Source: DAOTZU01 sp034433995
GTDB lineage: Bacteria; Chloroflexota; Anaerolineae; UBA1429
DNA: 13,490 nt
Reading direction: 5' to 3'
Assembly: GCA_034433995.1 (NCBI GenBank)
Contig: DAOTZU010000107.1
Span: 1-13,490, forward strand
In this document: positions 6,038 to 12,993 of the stretch, piece after piece
Layout: each line of letters begins with the position of its first letter
Position numbering within the stretch: the stretch's first letter is position 1
The notes under the pieces: generated by a model
The model's input: only the letters and a program-made list of their open reading frames with translations
What the model was told of the DNA's origin: nothing
Database searches by the model: none
Program-made: the position numbers and the translations under genes

Positions 6038-7180
6038 ATGAAAATTACCGCTATCCGCGCCCATGTGGTGGAGATCCCTGGCCGCACGGCCACCGTGCTG
6101 CGCCTGGGCCAGGTGCCAGGCCTTCGCCGCACCCAGTACACCCATCACGGAGAGAGCCTCCAGCGGCCGCTGTACCAGTATATCTTGCGGGTGCAGACGG
6201 ATGAAGGGGTGGAGGGTTTTTGCACCATCGAGCCGCCCAACATCGTGGGAGATGTGGCCGGGATGGTGGAGCTCTTGCGGGTGAACGTCCTGGGGGAGGA
6301 TCCCTTTGCCCGGGAGTACATCTTTCAAAAACTGCATCTGGGCACCCGTTGGCTCTACCAAAAGCCGGGCTGGTTCGGCTCGTTGGATAACTGCCTGTGG
6401 GATATCGCCGGCAAAGTGGCCGGGCTGCCCATTTACAAGCTCATCGGCAAGTGCCGCGATGGCGTGCCCATCTACCAAACGGCGGGGAACGGCCCCTTGG
6501 AGGAATACATCGCCCATATCGACCAGGGCAAGGAGCTGGGCATCCGCGCCTACAAGACCCACACCTACAAGGGCGGCAAAGCGGATTATGAGCTTTTGCG
6601 CAAGCTGCGAGAGTATGTGGGGCCGGATTTCGATCTGATCAACGACCCCGTCTGCTCCTACACCCTGCGCGAGGCCATCGAGATGGGCCATCTCATGGAG
6701 GAGCTGGACTTTGTCTGGCTGGAGGAGCCCTTCCACGAGTATCGCATGAACGATTACCAGGAACTCTGCGCCGAGCTGACCATGCCGGTGATGGCGACCG
6801 AGACCCTCATGTATGACATGAACATCTCGGCTCAGTGGCTGATCAACGGGGCGACCGACCTCCTGCGGGCCAACGCCCGCCACGGCACCACCCAGGTGCT
6901 CAAGTTGGCCCATTTCGCCGAACTCTATAATACCAAGATCGAGCTCAACGGCACAGGCGGCCTCTATGGCTTGGTGCACGCCCATCTGGGATGTTGCATC
7001 CAGAATAACGACTATTACGAGCTTTCGGTGGGGGGCGCCGCCCACAAGCTGGGGTTGGAGGTGGGCATGACCAACCCGCCCAAGATCGTGGATGGCTGCC
7101 TGATCCCGCCCGACGGCCCCGGCTGGGGCGCGGAGTGGGACCTGGAGTATTTGGACAAGCGGACGGTGGCGGTGCTGTGA
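6038..7180 (+). CDS. Enolase-superfamily (mandelate racemase-like) protein, non-canonical active site
   Basis: A protein of 380 residues, normal for sugar-acid dehydratases. ATG 6038 follows GGAGA at 6026-6030, and the protein begins with the usual MKITAIRAHVVEIP strand; upstream in-frame starts lie in or before the promoter. The N-terminal capping domain spans about 1-130 and the barrel about 140-360. Metal ligands are readable as Asp203 (LINDP), Glu229 (WLEEP) and Glu255 (MATET), with the exact 26-residue spacings of mandelate racemase. Strand 2 carries Lys173-Thr-His175. The Asp-His dyad normally following Glu255 is missing: the Asp position falls in LLRANARHGTT (275-285) and the His position in IELNGTGG at Asn304. 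The likely class is acid-sugar dehydratase or epimerase, with Lys173/His175 as bases; the reaction is unknown. Probably a single-gene transcript. Confidence 0.85.
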   Translation: MKITAIRAHVVEIPGRTATVLRLGQVPGLRRTQYTHHGESLQRPLYQYILRVQTDEGVEGFCTIEPPNIVGDVAGMVELLRVNVLGEDPFAREYIFQKLHLGTRWLYQKPGWFGSLDNCLWDIAGKVAGLPIYKLIGKCRDGVPIYQTAGNGPLEEYIAHIDQGKELGIRAYKTHTYKGGKADYELLRKLREYVGPDFDLINDPVCSYTLREAIEMGHLMEELDFVWLEEPFHEYRMNDYQELCAELTMPVMATETLMYDMNISAQWLINGATDLLRANARHGTTQVLKLAHFAELYNTKIELNGTGGLYGLVHAHLGCCIQNNDYYELSVGGAAHKLGLEVGMTNPPKIVDGCLIPPDGPGWGAEWDLEYLDKRTVAVL

Positions 7181-7225
7181 AGAGAGCGCGCACGCAATGG
7201 GCAATCTTACTCCCTTGATACACCT

Positions 7226-7254
7226 TTGCCCGCTGCTACATCTCGTGGTATAAT
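7226..7254 (+). promoter_or_regulatory. Extended -10 promoter of the CarD-like gene
   Basis: A perfect TATAAT (7249-7254) preceded by TGG (7246-7248), forming an extended -10, with TTGCCC (7226-7231) 17 bases upstream. Transcription would start near 7261, giving a leader of about 113 bases before ATG 7374. It is the best -10 region in the window. Confidence 0.65.
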
Positions 7255-7288
7255 GTTATTGTATTCGAGGTAGAAAGCAGGGCAAGGA

Positions 7289-7330
7289 GGCTGCGCGCCG
7301 ACTTGTGCGGGTCGGTGGGCGGCCTTTTTT
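7289..7330 (+). terminator. Terminator-like hairpin in the CarD-like leader (attenuator or short-RNA end)
   Basis: Left arm 7289-7302 and right arm 7311-7324 pair over 14 positions with one G-G mismatch and two G-T pairs, around an 8-base loop. Six T residues (7325-7330) follow directly. This has the form of an intrinsic terminator but lies between the promoter at 7226-7254 and the coding start at 7374. Transcripts could therefore end near position +70, either as conditional attenuation or as a separate short RNA. The SD-like AAGGAGG (7284-7290) overlaps the base of the left arm. Confidence 0.6.
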
Positions 7331-7373
7331 CTGGGTGTTTGAGGCGCACGCAGGGTCTGGGGAGGTTCGTAAC

Positions 7374-7889
7374 ATGTTGTACGCAGTGGGAAGCAAAATC
7401 GTCCATCCGTGTTATGGGGCGGGGACCATCACGCGGATTCAAGACAAGACCATCAGCGCCTCAAGCCATCCGTATTATGTGATCCGCACCGTCGCCGGAG
7501 GGTTGCAGCTCATGGTGCCGGTGAACAATGCCCACACCGTGGGCCTCAGGCAGGTGGGGCGGGCCGAGGAGCTGCGCCGGGTGTTGGCCTGTTGCGCGAC
7601 TTTGCCCCAGGCTGAGGAGCTGAACGCCGATGCCCGCATGCGCCAGGCGGAGATGCGGCTCAGCCTCAAATCCGGAGATTTTGCCCAGGTGGCCGACGTG
7701 GTGCGCAAGCTGTTCTACCTGAACGCGCGCCGACCTCTGGGCACGGTGGATCGACAGTTGTTCGACCAAGGCAAGGAACTTTTGGCCAGCGAGCTGGCCT
7801 TGGCCTTGGATAGCGACCTGGAGCAGGCGATGCAGGAGCTGGAGCAGCACCTCGCCCGCATGTTTCCCCAGGAGGGCTCAGGGCTGTAG
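7374..7889 (+). CDS. CarD-like transcriptional regulator
   Basis: A protein of 171 residues, normal for the family. ATG 7374 has GGGGAGG 8 bases upstream; an in-frame GTG at 7305 lies inside the hairpin and would add 23 residues with no family counterpart. The N-terminal 60 residues form the RNA-polymerase-interacting Tudor-like domain: YAVGSKIVHPCYGAGTITRI, a typical VGD..VHP.hG.G pattern, then strands YYVIRTV and LQLMVPV. The rest (about 65-165) is helical, with VADVVRKLFYLNARRPL and DRQLFDQGKELLASELA, as in CarD C-terminal DNA-contacting domains. CarD proteins bind the RNA polymerase beta subunit and stabilise open promoter complexes. It is transcribed alone and overlaps the convergent receiver-ParA gene by 12 bases. 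Its leader hairpin suggests control at transcript elongation. Confidence 0.85.
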   Translation: MLYAVGSKIVHPCYGAGTITRIQDKTISASSHPYYVIRTVAGGLQLMVPVNNAHTVGLRQVGRAEELRRVLACCATLPQAEELNADARMRQAEMRLSLKSGDFAQVADVVRKLFYLNARRPLGTVDRQLFDQGKELLASELALALDSDLEQAMQELEQHLARMFPQEGSGL

Positions 7890-9014
7890 CTCTGGGGCGA
7901 TCTCTAGCCGCGGCGCCAGGAGCTTGCGCGCCAGGCCGGCGTAGGCCAGGCTAGCCTCGCTTTCCGGATCGGCCAAATGGAGCGGCTCTTGGCGGGCATG
8001 GGCATGGTAGAGCGCCTCGGGGGCGGGCGGGATCACCGCCACGATTCCCCAGCCCAGCCTCCCCGCGATGGCTGTGGGGGCTTCTTTGTTCAAGGCCCGT
8101 GTTCGATCCACCAAGACAAAGCCCGGCGCGCCGAGTTTGTGCTCCTCCAACCAGCGCCTGAGGAGTGGCACGTGTTCCAGGGCGACGCTATCCAGCTCTG
8201 TCACCGGCAAGATCAAAGACGAGTGTCTCAACACCTCCAGGGCGCCGAAAAGGGCGCTCACCCCCAGATCAACGATCACCACGTCATAAGCCTTTTGTAA
8301 GAGCAGCATCGTCTCGGCCAAGAACCCCTGCGGATACACTAACGGCACCCATTCAGGCCCTTTACCTGCAAGATAATCTAACCCGCTGCGGTGTGTTAGG
8401 ATCGCGGTTCGCAAAGAGCCGAGGGTCAGGGGGAGCGCCGATGGCTCGCTCAGACCGAGCAGGGTCTGCGCGGGAGATAGGCCAAGGATCCACGGCCCCG
8501 CCGGCCCTGCGCCGGTCAGCTCCACCAGGATCACCCGGCGGCCCTCTGTGGCCAGCGCGAGGGCCACATTGAGGGCCACGGTGGTGGTGCCCACGCCGCC
8601 TTTGGCGCCCGCGAAGGTGATGACAATCCCTGGCGGTGGCCGCCGCTGGGCCCGCTGGAGCAGGACCCGCACGCGGGCCAGGATCTCCTTGGGATCGGCG
8701 GGTTTGGGGACGTAATCATCCGCGCCAACCTCGAACCCGGTGAGCCGATCGGCCACCTGGGTGCGGGCGCTGAGCATCAGAATGGGCATGGTGGCCGTGC
8801 GGGGGTTGCTGCGGATGTGCTGGCAGATGGTGAAACCGTCCATATCGGGCAACATGACATCCAGCACGACGGCATCCACCGGCTCGGTGGCCAGAATCTC
8901 CATGGCGCGCTGGCCATCTTGGGCCGTGCGCGGCATGAAACCTCCTCGTTGCAGGACGAAAACCAACATCTCTACGAGGGTGGGATCATCATCGATGATC
9001 AGAATGGTGGGCAT
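7878..9014 (-). CDS. Receiver domain fused to ParA/TadZ (CpaE)-like P-loop protein
   Basis: A protein of 378 residues; AAGGAGG lies 8 bases before ATG 9014. Residues 1-120 are a response-regulator receiver: acidic pair Asp9/Asp10, phosphoacceptor Asp52 in VVLDVMLPDMDG, Ser82 and Lys104 (VPKP). Residues about 128-370 form a ParA/MinD-type domain beginning with ITFAGAKGGVGTTTVALN. The deviant Walker A keeps the signature Lys138 but has Thr143 where the phosphate-binding lysine normally stands, as in several CpaE/TadZ proteins; the Walker A' strand reads VILVEL and Walker B VVIVDLG. CpaE/TadZ proteins place pilus or secretion machines at the cell pole, but no tad/cpa genes are nearby. It begins 26 bases after the histidine kinase, so that kinase is the likely phosphodonor. 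The output could be positional rather than DNA binding. Confidence 0.85.
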   Translation of the reverse strand: MPTILIIDDDPTLVEMLVFVLQRGGFMPRTAQDGQRAMEILATEPVDAVVLDVMLPDMDGFTICQHIRSNPRTATMPILMLSARTQVADRLTGFEVGADDYVPKPADPKEILARVRVLLQRAQRRPPPGIVITFAGAKGGVGTTTVALNVALALATEGRRVILVELTGAGPAGPWILGLSPAQTLLGLSEPSALPLTLGSLRTAILTHRSGLDYLAGKGPEWVPLVYPQGFLAETMLLLQKAYDVVIVDLGVSALFGALEVLRHSSLILPVTELDSVALEHVPLLRRWLEEHKLGAPGFVLVDRTRALNKEAPTAIAGRLGWGIVAVIPPAPEALYHAHARQEPLHLADPESEASLAYAGLARKLLAPRLEIAPELQP

Positions 9015-9040
9015 GAGAAAATCCTCCTTGGTGATCTTGG

Positions 9041-10644
9041 CTAAGTGGAGACGGGCAGGGAGAAGGAAAAGACAGTGCCTTGGCCCTCCTCGCTTTCGGC
9101 CCAGATCTTGCCTCCCAAGGCGGTAATAATCTGGTGGCTAATATACAACCCCAAACCCACACCCAAGTTTTGCCGCTGGGCGGGCGTGTTCACTTGGTAG
9201 AACGGTTCAAAAATGCGCTCCAAAGCATCCGGTGGGATGCCGGTCCGGAATCGGCCACCTGGACCAAGGCGTGGTCGCTCTCTCGAGTCAACGAGACATG
9301 GATGCGCCCTCCGGGCGGCACGAATTTGAAGGCGTTCTCGATCAGGTTCCCCAAGACTTGCTCCACCCGCACGGCATCGGTGACCACCCAGATGGGTTGA
9401 GGCGCATTGGCGCAGGTGAGGGCGAGGCCGCGGAATTCGGCCCGGGCGGCCAATTTCCCCAGGATCCGCTCCAAAAGGGCGTCCAGTTGCACCCGCTCCA
9501 AGCGCAAGGAAAAGCGTCCCGATTCCAGGCGCGAGAGCTCCAAGAGATCGTCAATCAGCCGCGCCAAATAATGGGTCTCGTCTTGGATGTGGCCGCAGAA
9601 GCGGACGTATTGTTCCCGGGTGAGGTCCTCGATATCGCTGATCAAACTGGAAAAGCCCATGATGTGTTGCAGCGGGGTGCGCAATTCATGGGCAATCTGC
9701 GAGATAAAGAGGGCACGCTCCTGGGCGGCCTGCCTTTCGCCAGAGATATCGTGCACGACACGCACTTGGCCGAGGGCCGGCGGCGGCAAAGGACACGGCG
9801 TGACCTGAGCGACAAGGGCGTTCCCCGAAGGAAGCACGAGCTCCAGGGTATAGGGGCCAACGATATCACCGCCGGAAGGATCCACCAGGGAGCGGAGGGC
9901 GGGTGGGCAGGCTGGAGCGTGGGGCGGGCAGGGCGTCGGCAGGGGGGGATCTTGCAGTTCCAACATGCGGCACAGGGCGGGGTTGAGGCGTTCGATCCGG
10001 CCCTCGCCATCCAGCAACACCAGCCCATCGGCGATGCTCTCGATGATGGCTTGGCTGCGCTGTTGTTCCCTGGTGGCCTCCAGCAAAAGCTGCGCCTGGC
10101 GGATCACTACCGCCGCCTGGGCGGCCAAGGTAGAGATGTTTTGCACATCTGCAGGGCTAAAGGCGGCGACGCGGTGGCTATTGAGGCTGAGGGTGCCCAG
10201 AGGAACCTCGGCGGCGTACAGCGGCGCCACCAAAAGGGAGCGCAGGTCGTTGCCGGAGCGCAACGCCACGAAACCGGGCTCCTGGGTGACATCGGCGACG
10301 GCGATGGTGCGGCGCTCCCGGAGGGCCCTTCCCGCGATGCCTGCATCCGCCGGCATGCCAGGAGATTCCCCCGCCACCAAGGAGGGCCGTGAACAGAAGC
10401 GCGTCTCCAGCCGCGTGCCGCTGCGGTCCAGGAGATGAATGACGCATTTATCCGCTGCAGGCACGATGCGCAGGGCCGCGTCCACCATCTTTTGCAAAAG
10501 CCCGTCCAGGCTGGCCGCGGTGGCCATCTCTCGGGTCAATTGCAGCAAGAGGTCCCGCACGTCCTCCTGAGGCGAGGGTGAGCCCGCGTGCGATGTATTG
10601 GGGGCCGGAAGTTGATCAGGTTGGAACAAGCTGCTCCCTTTCAT
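9041..10644 (-). pseudogene. GAF-PAS histidine kinase with a one-base frameshift
   Basis: The first frame (10644 down to 9190, 484 residues) holds a GAF domain (about 35-185), a PAS-like segment (about 195-300, with ADGLVLLDGEGRIERLNPA), the phospho-acceptor motif ISQIAHELRTPL (His319), and the N box LGNLIENAFK (Asn437) with the start of the G1 box VADSGP (Asp465). It then runs into unrelated residues and stops. The other frame immediately continues the ATPase: ERIFEPFYQV, GVGLGLYISHQI and GQGTVFSFSLP, ending at 9041. One extra C near 9240/9241 restores a normal G1 box (DSGPGIPPDALERIFEPF). As written the kinase lacks its F and G2 boxes and should be inactive. This may be a real mutation or a read error in a short homopolymer. 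No membrane segment is seen, so it is a cytoplasmic sensor. The ATG has a weak SD; TTG at 10629 with AAAGGGAG upstream is an alternative. Confidence 0.8.
9236..9244 (-). other. Frameshift site in the histidine kinase
   Basis: Reading the minus strand, GGACCGGCATCC gives Gly-Pro-Ala-Ser, whereas GGACCGGGCATCC would give Gly-Pro-Gly-Ile-Pro, the expected G1 box. The missing base is one G in a G run on this strand (one C near 9240/9241 on the plus strand). Confidence 0.8.
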
Positions 10645-10735
10645 GCGGAAGCGACCCAGGCGAGCGCGCTTGCGATGGGTAATCTCCGGTCAAGAGCCTT
10701 GTTACAGAAGCCGGCCGCGTCGCCTGCTTTTGGGC

Positions 10736-11875
10736 TTAGCGGAATACCGTTACCTCGCCCCCTGAATAGCGCGCCACCTTCTCTGGATCGAGCTGTACTC
10801 CGAGGCCGGGCGTCTGGGGGATGGCCAGATAGCCCTCGGCATCCAGTTGGGGCGGCGTCACCGCGAGATCGTCCATGTAGGCTGAGGGGGTGATGTACTC
10901 GACATAATGTGCTGTCGGCAGGGCCGCCGTCAGGTGCAGATCCGCGTAGAGCCCCACCACCGTGTTCCAGCCGTGGGAGACGAACGCCACCCCGTGGTCG
11001 TAGGCTGCCCAGGCGATGCGCCGTGCCTCCGAAAGGCCGCCAACCTTGGTGGTGTCGGGCTGGATGATATCCACCGCGTGGCGCTCGATCCAGGGGAGGA
11101 ATGCTTGGCGACGGGTGAGCACCTCGCCGGCGGCGATGGGCAAGGGGGCGTGTTCCCGCAGGGCGATGTACCCCTCGATGTCGTCGGGGCGCAGCGCCTC
11201 CTCGAACCAGCTGATACCGTAATCGTGGAGCATGTGGGCCATCTCAAGGGCCCATTTATACGTGTTGGGCCAGAACTCGCCGCTCCCGCCGGCATCCACC
11301 AGGAGAGTCACCTCGTCGCCCACGGTCTCGCGGGCCGTCTTGACCAATAGTTCGTCCCGCCGGCGTTCGCCCAGGCCGAACCCGCCCCAGCCCATCTTGA
11401 TGGCGCGAAACCCCCGGTCCACCAGGCCTTGCAAGGTCTCGGCCAAGGCCTGGGGCGGCCAAGCAAAAAGGATAGAGGCGTAGGGGCGTATGCGGGTGCG
11501 ATAGATGCCGCCCAGCAAGCGCCCCACCGGTTGGCCGGTGGCCTGGCCCAGCAGGTCCCACAGGGCGATATCCACGCCGCTGATGGCGTGGGTGATGGTG
11601 CCGCCGCGCCCCTGCCAAAAGGTCATCTGGTGGAGCTTTTCGCTGACCCGCTCCGGTTCCAGGGCCGATTCGCCGATGAGATGTTCCTGCAAAAGGCGCA
11701 AGGCAGCGTTGACCAAGGGCGTGCTGGCAAAGACGCTCCCCACGCCCACCAGGCCGGCGTCGCTCACCACCTCCACCAGGGTGTGCAGATTATCGCCGGG
11801 GCGCACTTCGTGGGCCCAGCCGCCGAGGGGCGTCTGCCCCAGAAGGGGCATGGTGCGGATCTCACGGATCTTCAT
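10736..11875 (-). CDS. Mandelate racemase/sugar-acid dehydratase-like enolase-superfamily enzyme
   Basis: A protein of 379 residues. ATG 11875 was chosen because it lies 2 bases after the TPR stop and starts with the usual MKIREIRTMPLLG strand; the longer opening to 11974 overlaps the TPR gene. The capping domain has W20 and the loop FWQGRGG (86-92). The barrel shows Lys160 (AIKMG; the second position of the KxK motif is Gly162), metal ligands Asp194 (LLVDAGG), Glu225 (WFEEA) and Glu251 (AAGE), and the complete dyad Asp274 (IIQPD) and His301 (FVSHG). The Glu-Glu-Asp-His spacings (26, 23, 27) equal those of mandelate racemase. The likely reaction is dehydration or epimerisation of an acid sugar, started by Lys160 or His301; the substrate is not predicted. 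Coupled to the TPR gene, with an aldolase gene just upstream. Confidence 0.88.
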   Translation of the reverse strand: MKIREIRTMPLLGQTPLGGWAHEVRPGDNLHTLVEVVSDAGLVGVGSVFASTPLVNAALRLLQEHLIGESALEPERVSEKLHQMTFWQGRGGTITHAISGVDIALWDLLGQATGQPVGRLLGGIYRTRIRPYASILFAWPPQALAETLQGLVDRGFRAIKMGWGGFGLGERRRDELLVKTARETVGDEVTLLVDAGGSGEFWPNTYKWALEMAHMLHDYGISWFEEALRPDDIEGYIALREHAPLPIAAGEVLTRRQAFLPWIERHAVDIIQPDTTKVGGLSEARRIAWAAYDHGVAFVSHGWNTVVGLYADLHLTAALPTAHYVEYITPSAYMDDLAVTPPQLDAEGYLAIPQTPGLGVQLDPEKVARYSGGEVTVFR

Positions 11876-11877
11876 CT

Positions 11878-12828
11878 TTACATCCCCGCGCCACGTTGCA
11901 CCAAAATGCCGTAGCGCTGCTTGGCCAGAACATAGAGAGCATCCAGCTTTTGCTCCGAGGCCAGTTTGGCGCATGTGTCCAGGTCGCGCAGGGCATCGGT
12001 GACGCGATCCAACATCTCGTACACGCCTGCGCGAATGTAATAGGCCTCAGCATCCTTGGGGTTGAGGGCCAAAGCCTCGTTGAGCAGCTCCAGGCTGCGG
12101 CCCAAACGGCCCACGCTACCGTAGGCCTTGGCCACAGCTTTGAGATATTCCCCTCGGCTAGGGTAGGCGGCCTCGGCACGGGCGAAGGTTTGCTGGGCCT
12201 CCTCCGAGCGCCCCTGCAACTCATAGAGCACGGCCAGCATGGCCTGGGCCTCGCCCAGCTGGGGCAGGATAGCCACCGCCTGCTCGTAGGCGCCGATGGC
12301 CTGCTCGATCTGCCCTGCTTGGATAAAGCGCTCGCCATCGGACATCAAGCTGCGGGCCCGTTTCTCTTCGGGGCTATAGCCGTGGAAACGGTCCATGTAC
12401 CAGTTGACCCCCAAGAGAATGACCAGCACCGCCACCACTCCGATGGCGGTACGGATGAGGGCTTGGCGCCGGCGCTCCTTGAGAAAGATATCCCCATACC
12501 ACCACAAGTGGTCCTCCGGCGGGTTCTCCCGTTGCCGCGCGCCGGCCAGGCCGCCGATGCTGCGCAGCTCGCGGTTGAGCGTGCCGGCCTTGGTCTGAAA
12601 AATGTTGTCCACCGTCTCCAGGCGGGTCCGTTCGGGGCGCACGTCCATGCCTTCCTCCGCCAGCTTGGCGATCTCTACCTCAAGCTGGTCGCGCAGGCGG
12701 AGCAAATCCAACGCTTGCACCCCTTTGCCCTTGAGATGGTTGACGCCGATCTCCAACTCACGGAGCTGGCTGCGGAACTTTTCCGCCGCGGTGGGCGCAT
12801 CGCGATCTGGAATGACCCCTTTTGGCAT
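11878..12828 (-). CDS. Single-pass membrane protein with TPR repeats
   Basis: A protein of 316 residues; GGAGGTG (12834-12840) lies 5 bases before ATG 12828. Order: a charged, probably coiled-coil N-terminal part (about 12-95, with LRLRDQLEVEIAKLAEEG), one membrane helix (about 124-144, IRTAIGVVAVLVILLGVNWYM), then about four TPR units (roughly 158-190, 194-225, 227-257, 260-293). Characteristic TPR residues appear in AGQIEQAIGAYEQAVAILP and RLGRSLELLNEALALNP. Topology by the positive-inside rule (KERRRQ before the helix) puts the coiled-coil inside and the TPRs outside. No enzymatic motif is seen, so it is probably a scaffold. It is the first gene of a transcript with the enolase-family enzyme, whose start follows this stop by 2 bases; why a TPR scaffold is coupled to a sugar-acid enzyme is unclear. 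Confidence 0.8.
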   Translation of the reverse strand: MPKGVIPDRDAPTAAEKFRSQLRELEIGVNHLKGKGVQALDLLRLRDQLEVEIAKLAEEGMDVRPERTRLETVDNIFQTKAGTLNRELRSIGGLAGARQRENPPEDHLWWYGDIFLKERRRQALIRTAIGVVAVLVILLGVNWYMDRFHGYSPEEKRARSLMSDGERFIQAGQIEQAIGAYEQAVAILPQLGEAQAMLAVLYELQGRSEEAQQTFARAEAAYPSRGEYLKAVAKAYGSVGRLGRSLELLNEALALNPKDAEAYYIRAGVYEMLDRVTDALRDLDTCAKLASEQKLDALYVLAKQRYGILVQRGAGM

Positions 12829-12858
12829 GATCGCACCTCCTCTGCCAACGCATAGTGA

Positions 12859-12888
12859 TGTTGGGATTGGCTTGGCACGTTCCCAACA
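12859..12888 (-). repeat. Inverted repeat in the TPR-operon leader
   Basis: Perfect 8-base arms TGTTGGGA (12859-12866) and TCCCAACA (12881-12888) with a 14-base spacer. Transcribed from the promoter at 12911-12939, this would form a hairpin in the leader about 19-28 bases before the ribosome binding site. The spacer contains TTGGCTTGGC, which can also pair with GCCAA at 12844-12848, so alternative folds are possible. There is no T-tract, so termination is unlikely. Confidence 0.5.
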
Positions 12889-12889
12889 C

Positions 12890-12929
12890 GCCACGCTTTG
12901 GCCATAACGCATTATGGCCTTGGCGTGGC
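12890..12929. promoter_or_regulatory. Two-part palindrome overlapping the TPR-operon promoter (putative operator)
   Basis: Inner arms GGCCATAA (12900-12907) and TTATGGCC (12912-12919) surround CGCA; outer arms GCCACGC (12890-12896) and GCGTGGC (12923-12929) extend the same symmetry across 3-base internal gaps. The inner dyad covers the -10 hexamer of the promoter, where a bound dimer would block polymerase. Four T residues follow on the plus strand, so it could also be read as a plus-strand terminator, but no plus-strand gene precedes it. Confidence 0.55.
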
Positions 12930-12939
12930 CTTTTGTCAA
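12911..12939 (-). promoter_or_regulatory. Near-consensus promoter of the TPR/enolase operon
   Basis: On the minus strand a perfect TTGACA (12934-12939) and CATAAT (12911-12916) are separated by exactly 17 bases. Transcription would begin near 12904, giving a leader of about 76 bases before ATG 12828. This suggests the TPR/enolase pair is transcribed apart from the aldolase gene upstream. Confidence 0.65.
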
Positions 12940-12993
12940 GGAGACGCGTGGCTTGCGCGGTTTATTCGGCTTGGGCCCGGAGGGGCGCCGTTG

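Noticed and set aside
4836..6041. A 401-codon open frame on the plus strand
   Set aside because: It is antisense to the URO-D-like gene, which has clear motifs, an SD and a promoter. The shadow has no recognisable domain, crosses the 34-bp palindrome, and reflects high-GC codon usage.
6017..7204. A 395-codon open frame on the minus strand
   Set aside because: It is the mirror of the first enolase-family gene, runs past both ends of it, and has no SD or family motif.
7199..7231. Inverted repeat GGGCAA/TTGCCC after the enolase-family stop, as a terminator
   Set aside because: The arms are only 6 bases with a 21-base spacer and no T-tract, and the right arm is the -35 of the next promoter.
7305..7373. 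GTG 7305 as the start of the CarD-like gene
   Set aside because: It lies in the loop of the terminator-like hairpin, 14 bases after the SD-like AAGGAGG, and would add residues with no counterpart in CarD proteins. ATG 7374 has a well-placed SD.
9232..10392. A 386-codon open frame on the plus strand
   Set aside because: It is a shadow of the histidine kinase; its composition is rich in H, Q, G and D without any motif.
11896..12855. A 319-codon open frame on the plus strand
   Set aside because: It is a shadow of the TPR gene, whose repeats, membrane helix and SD are convincing.
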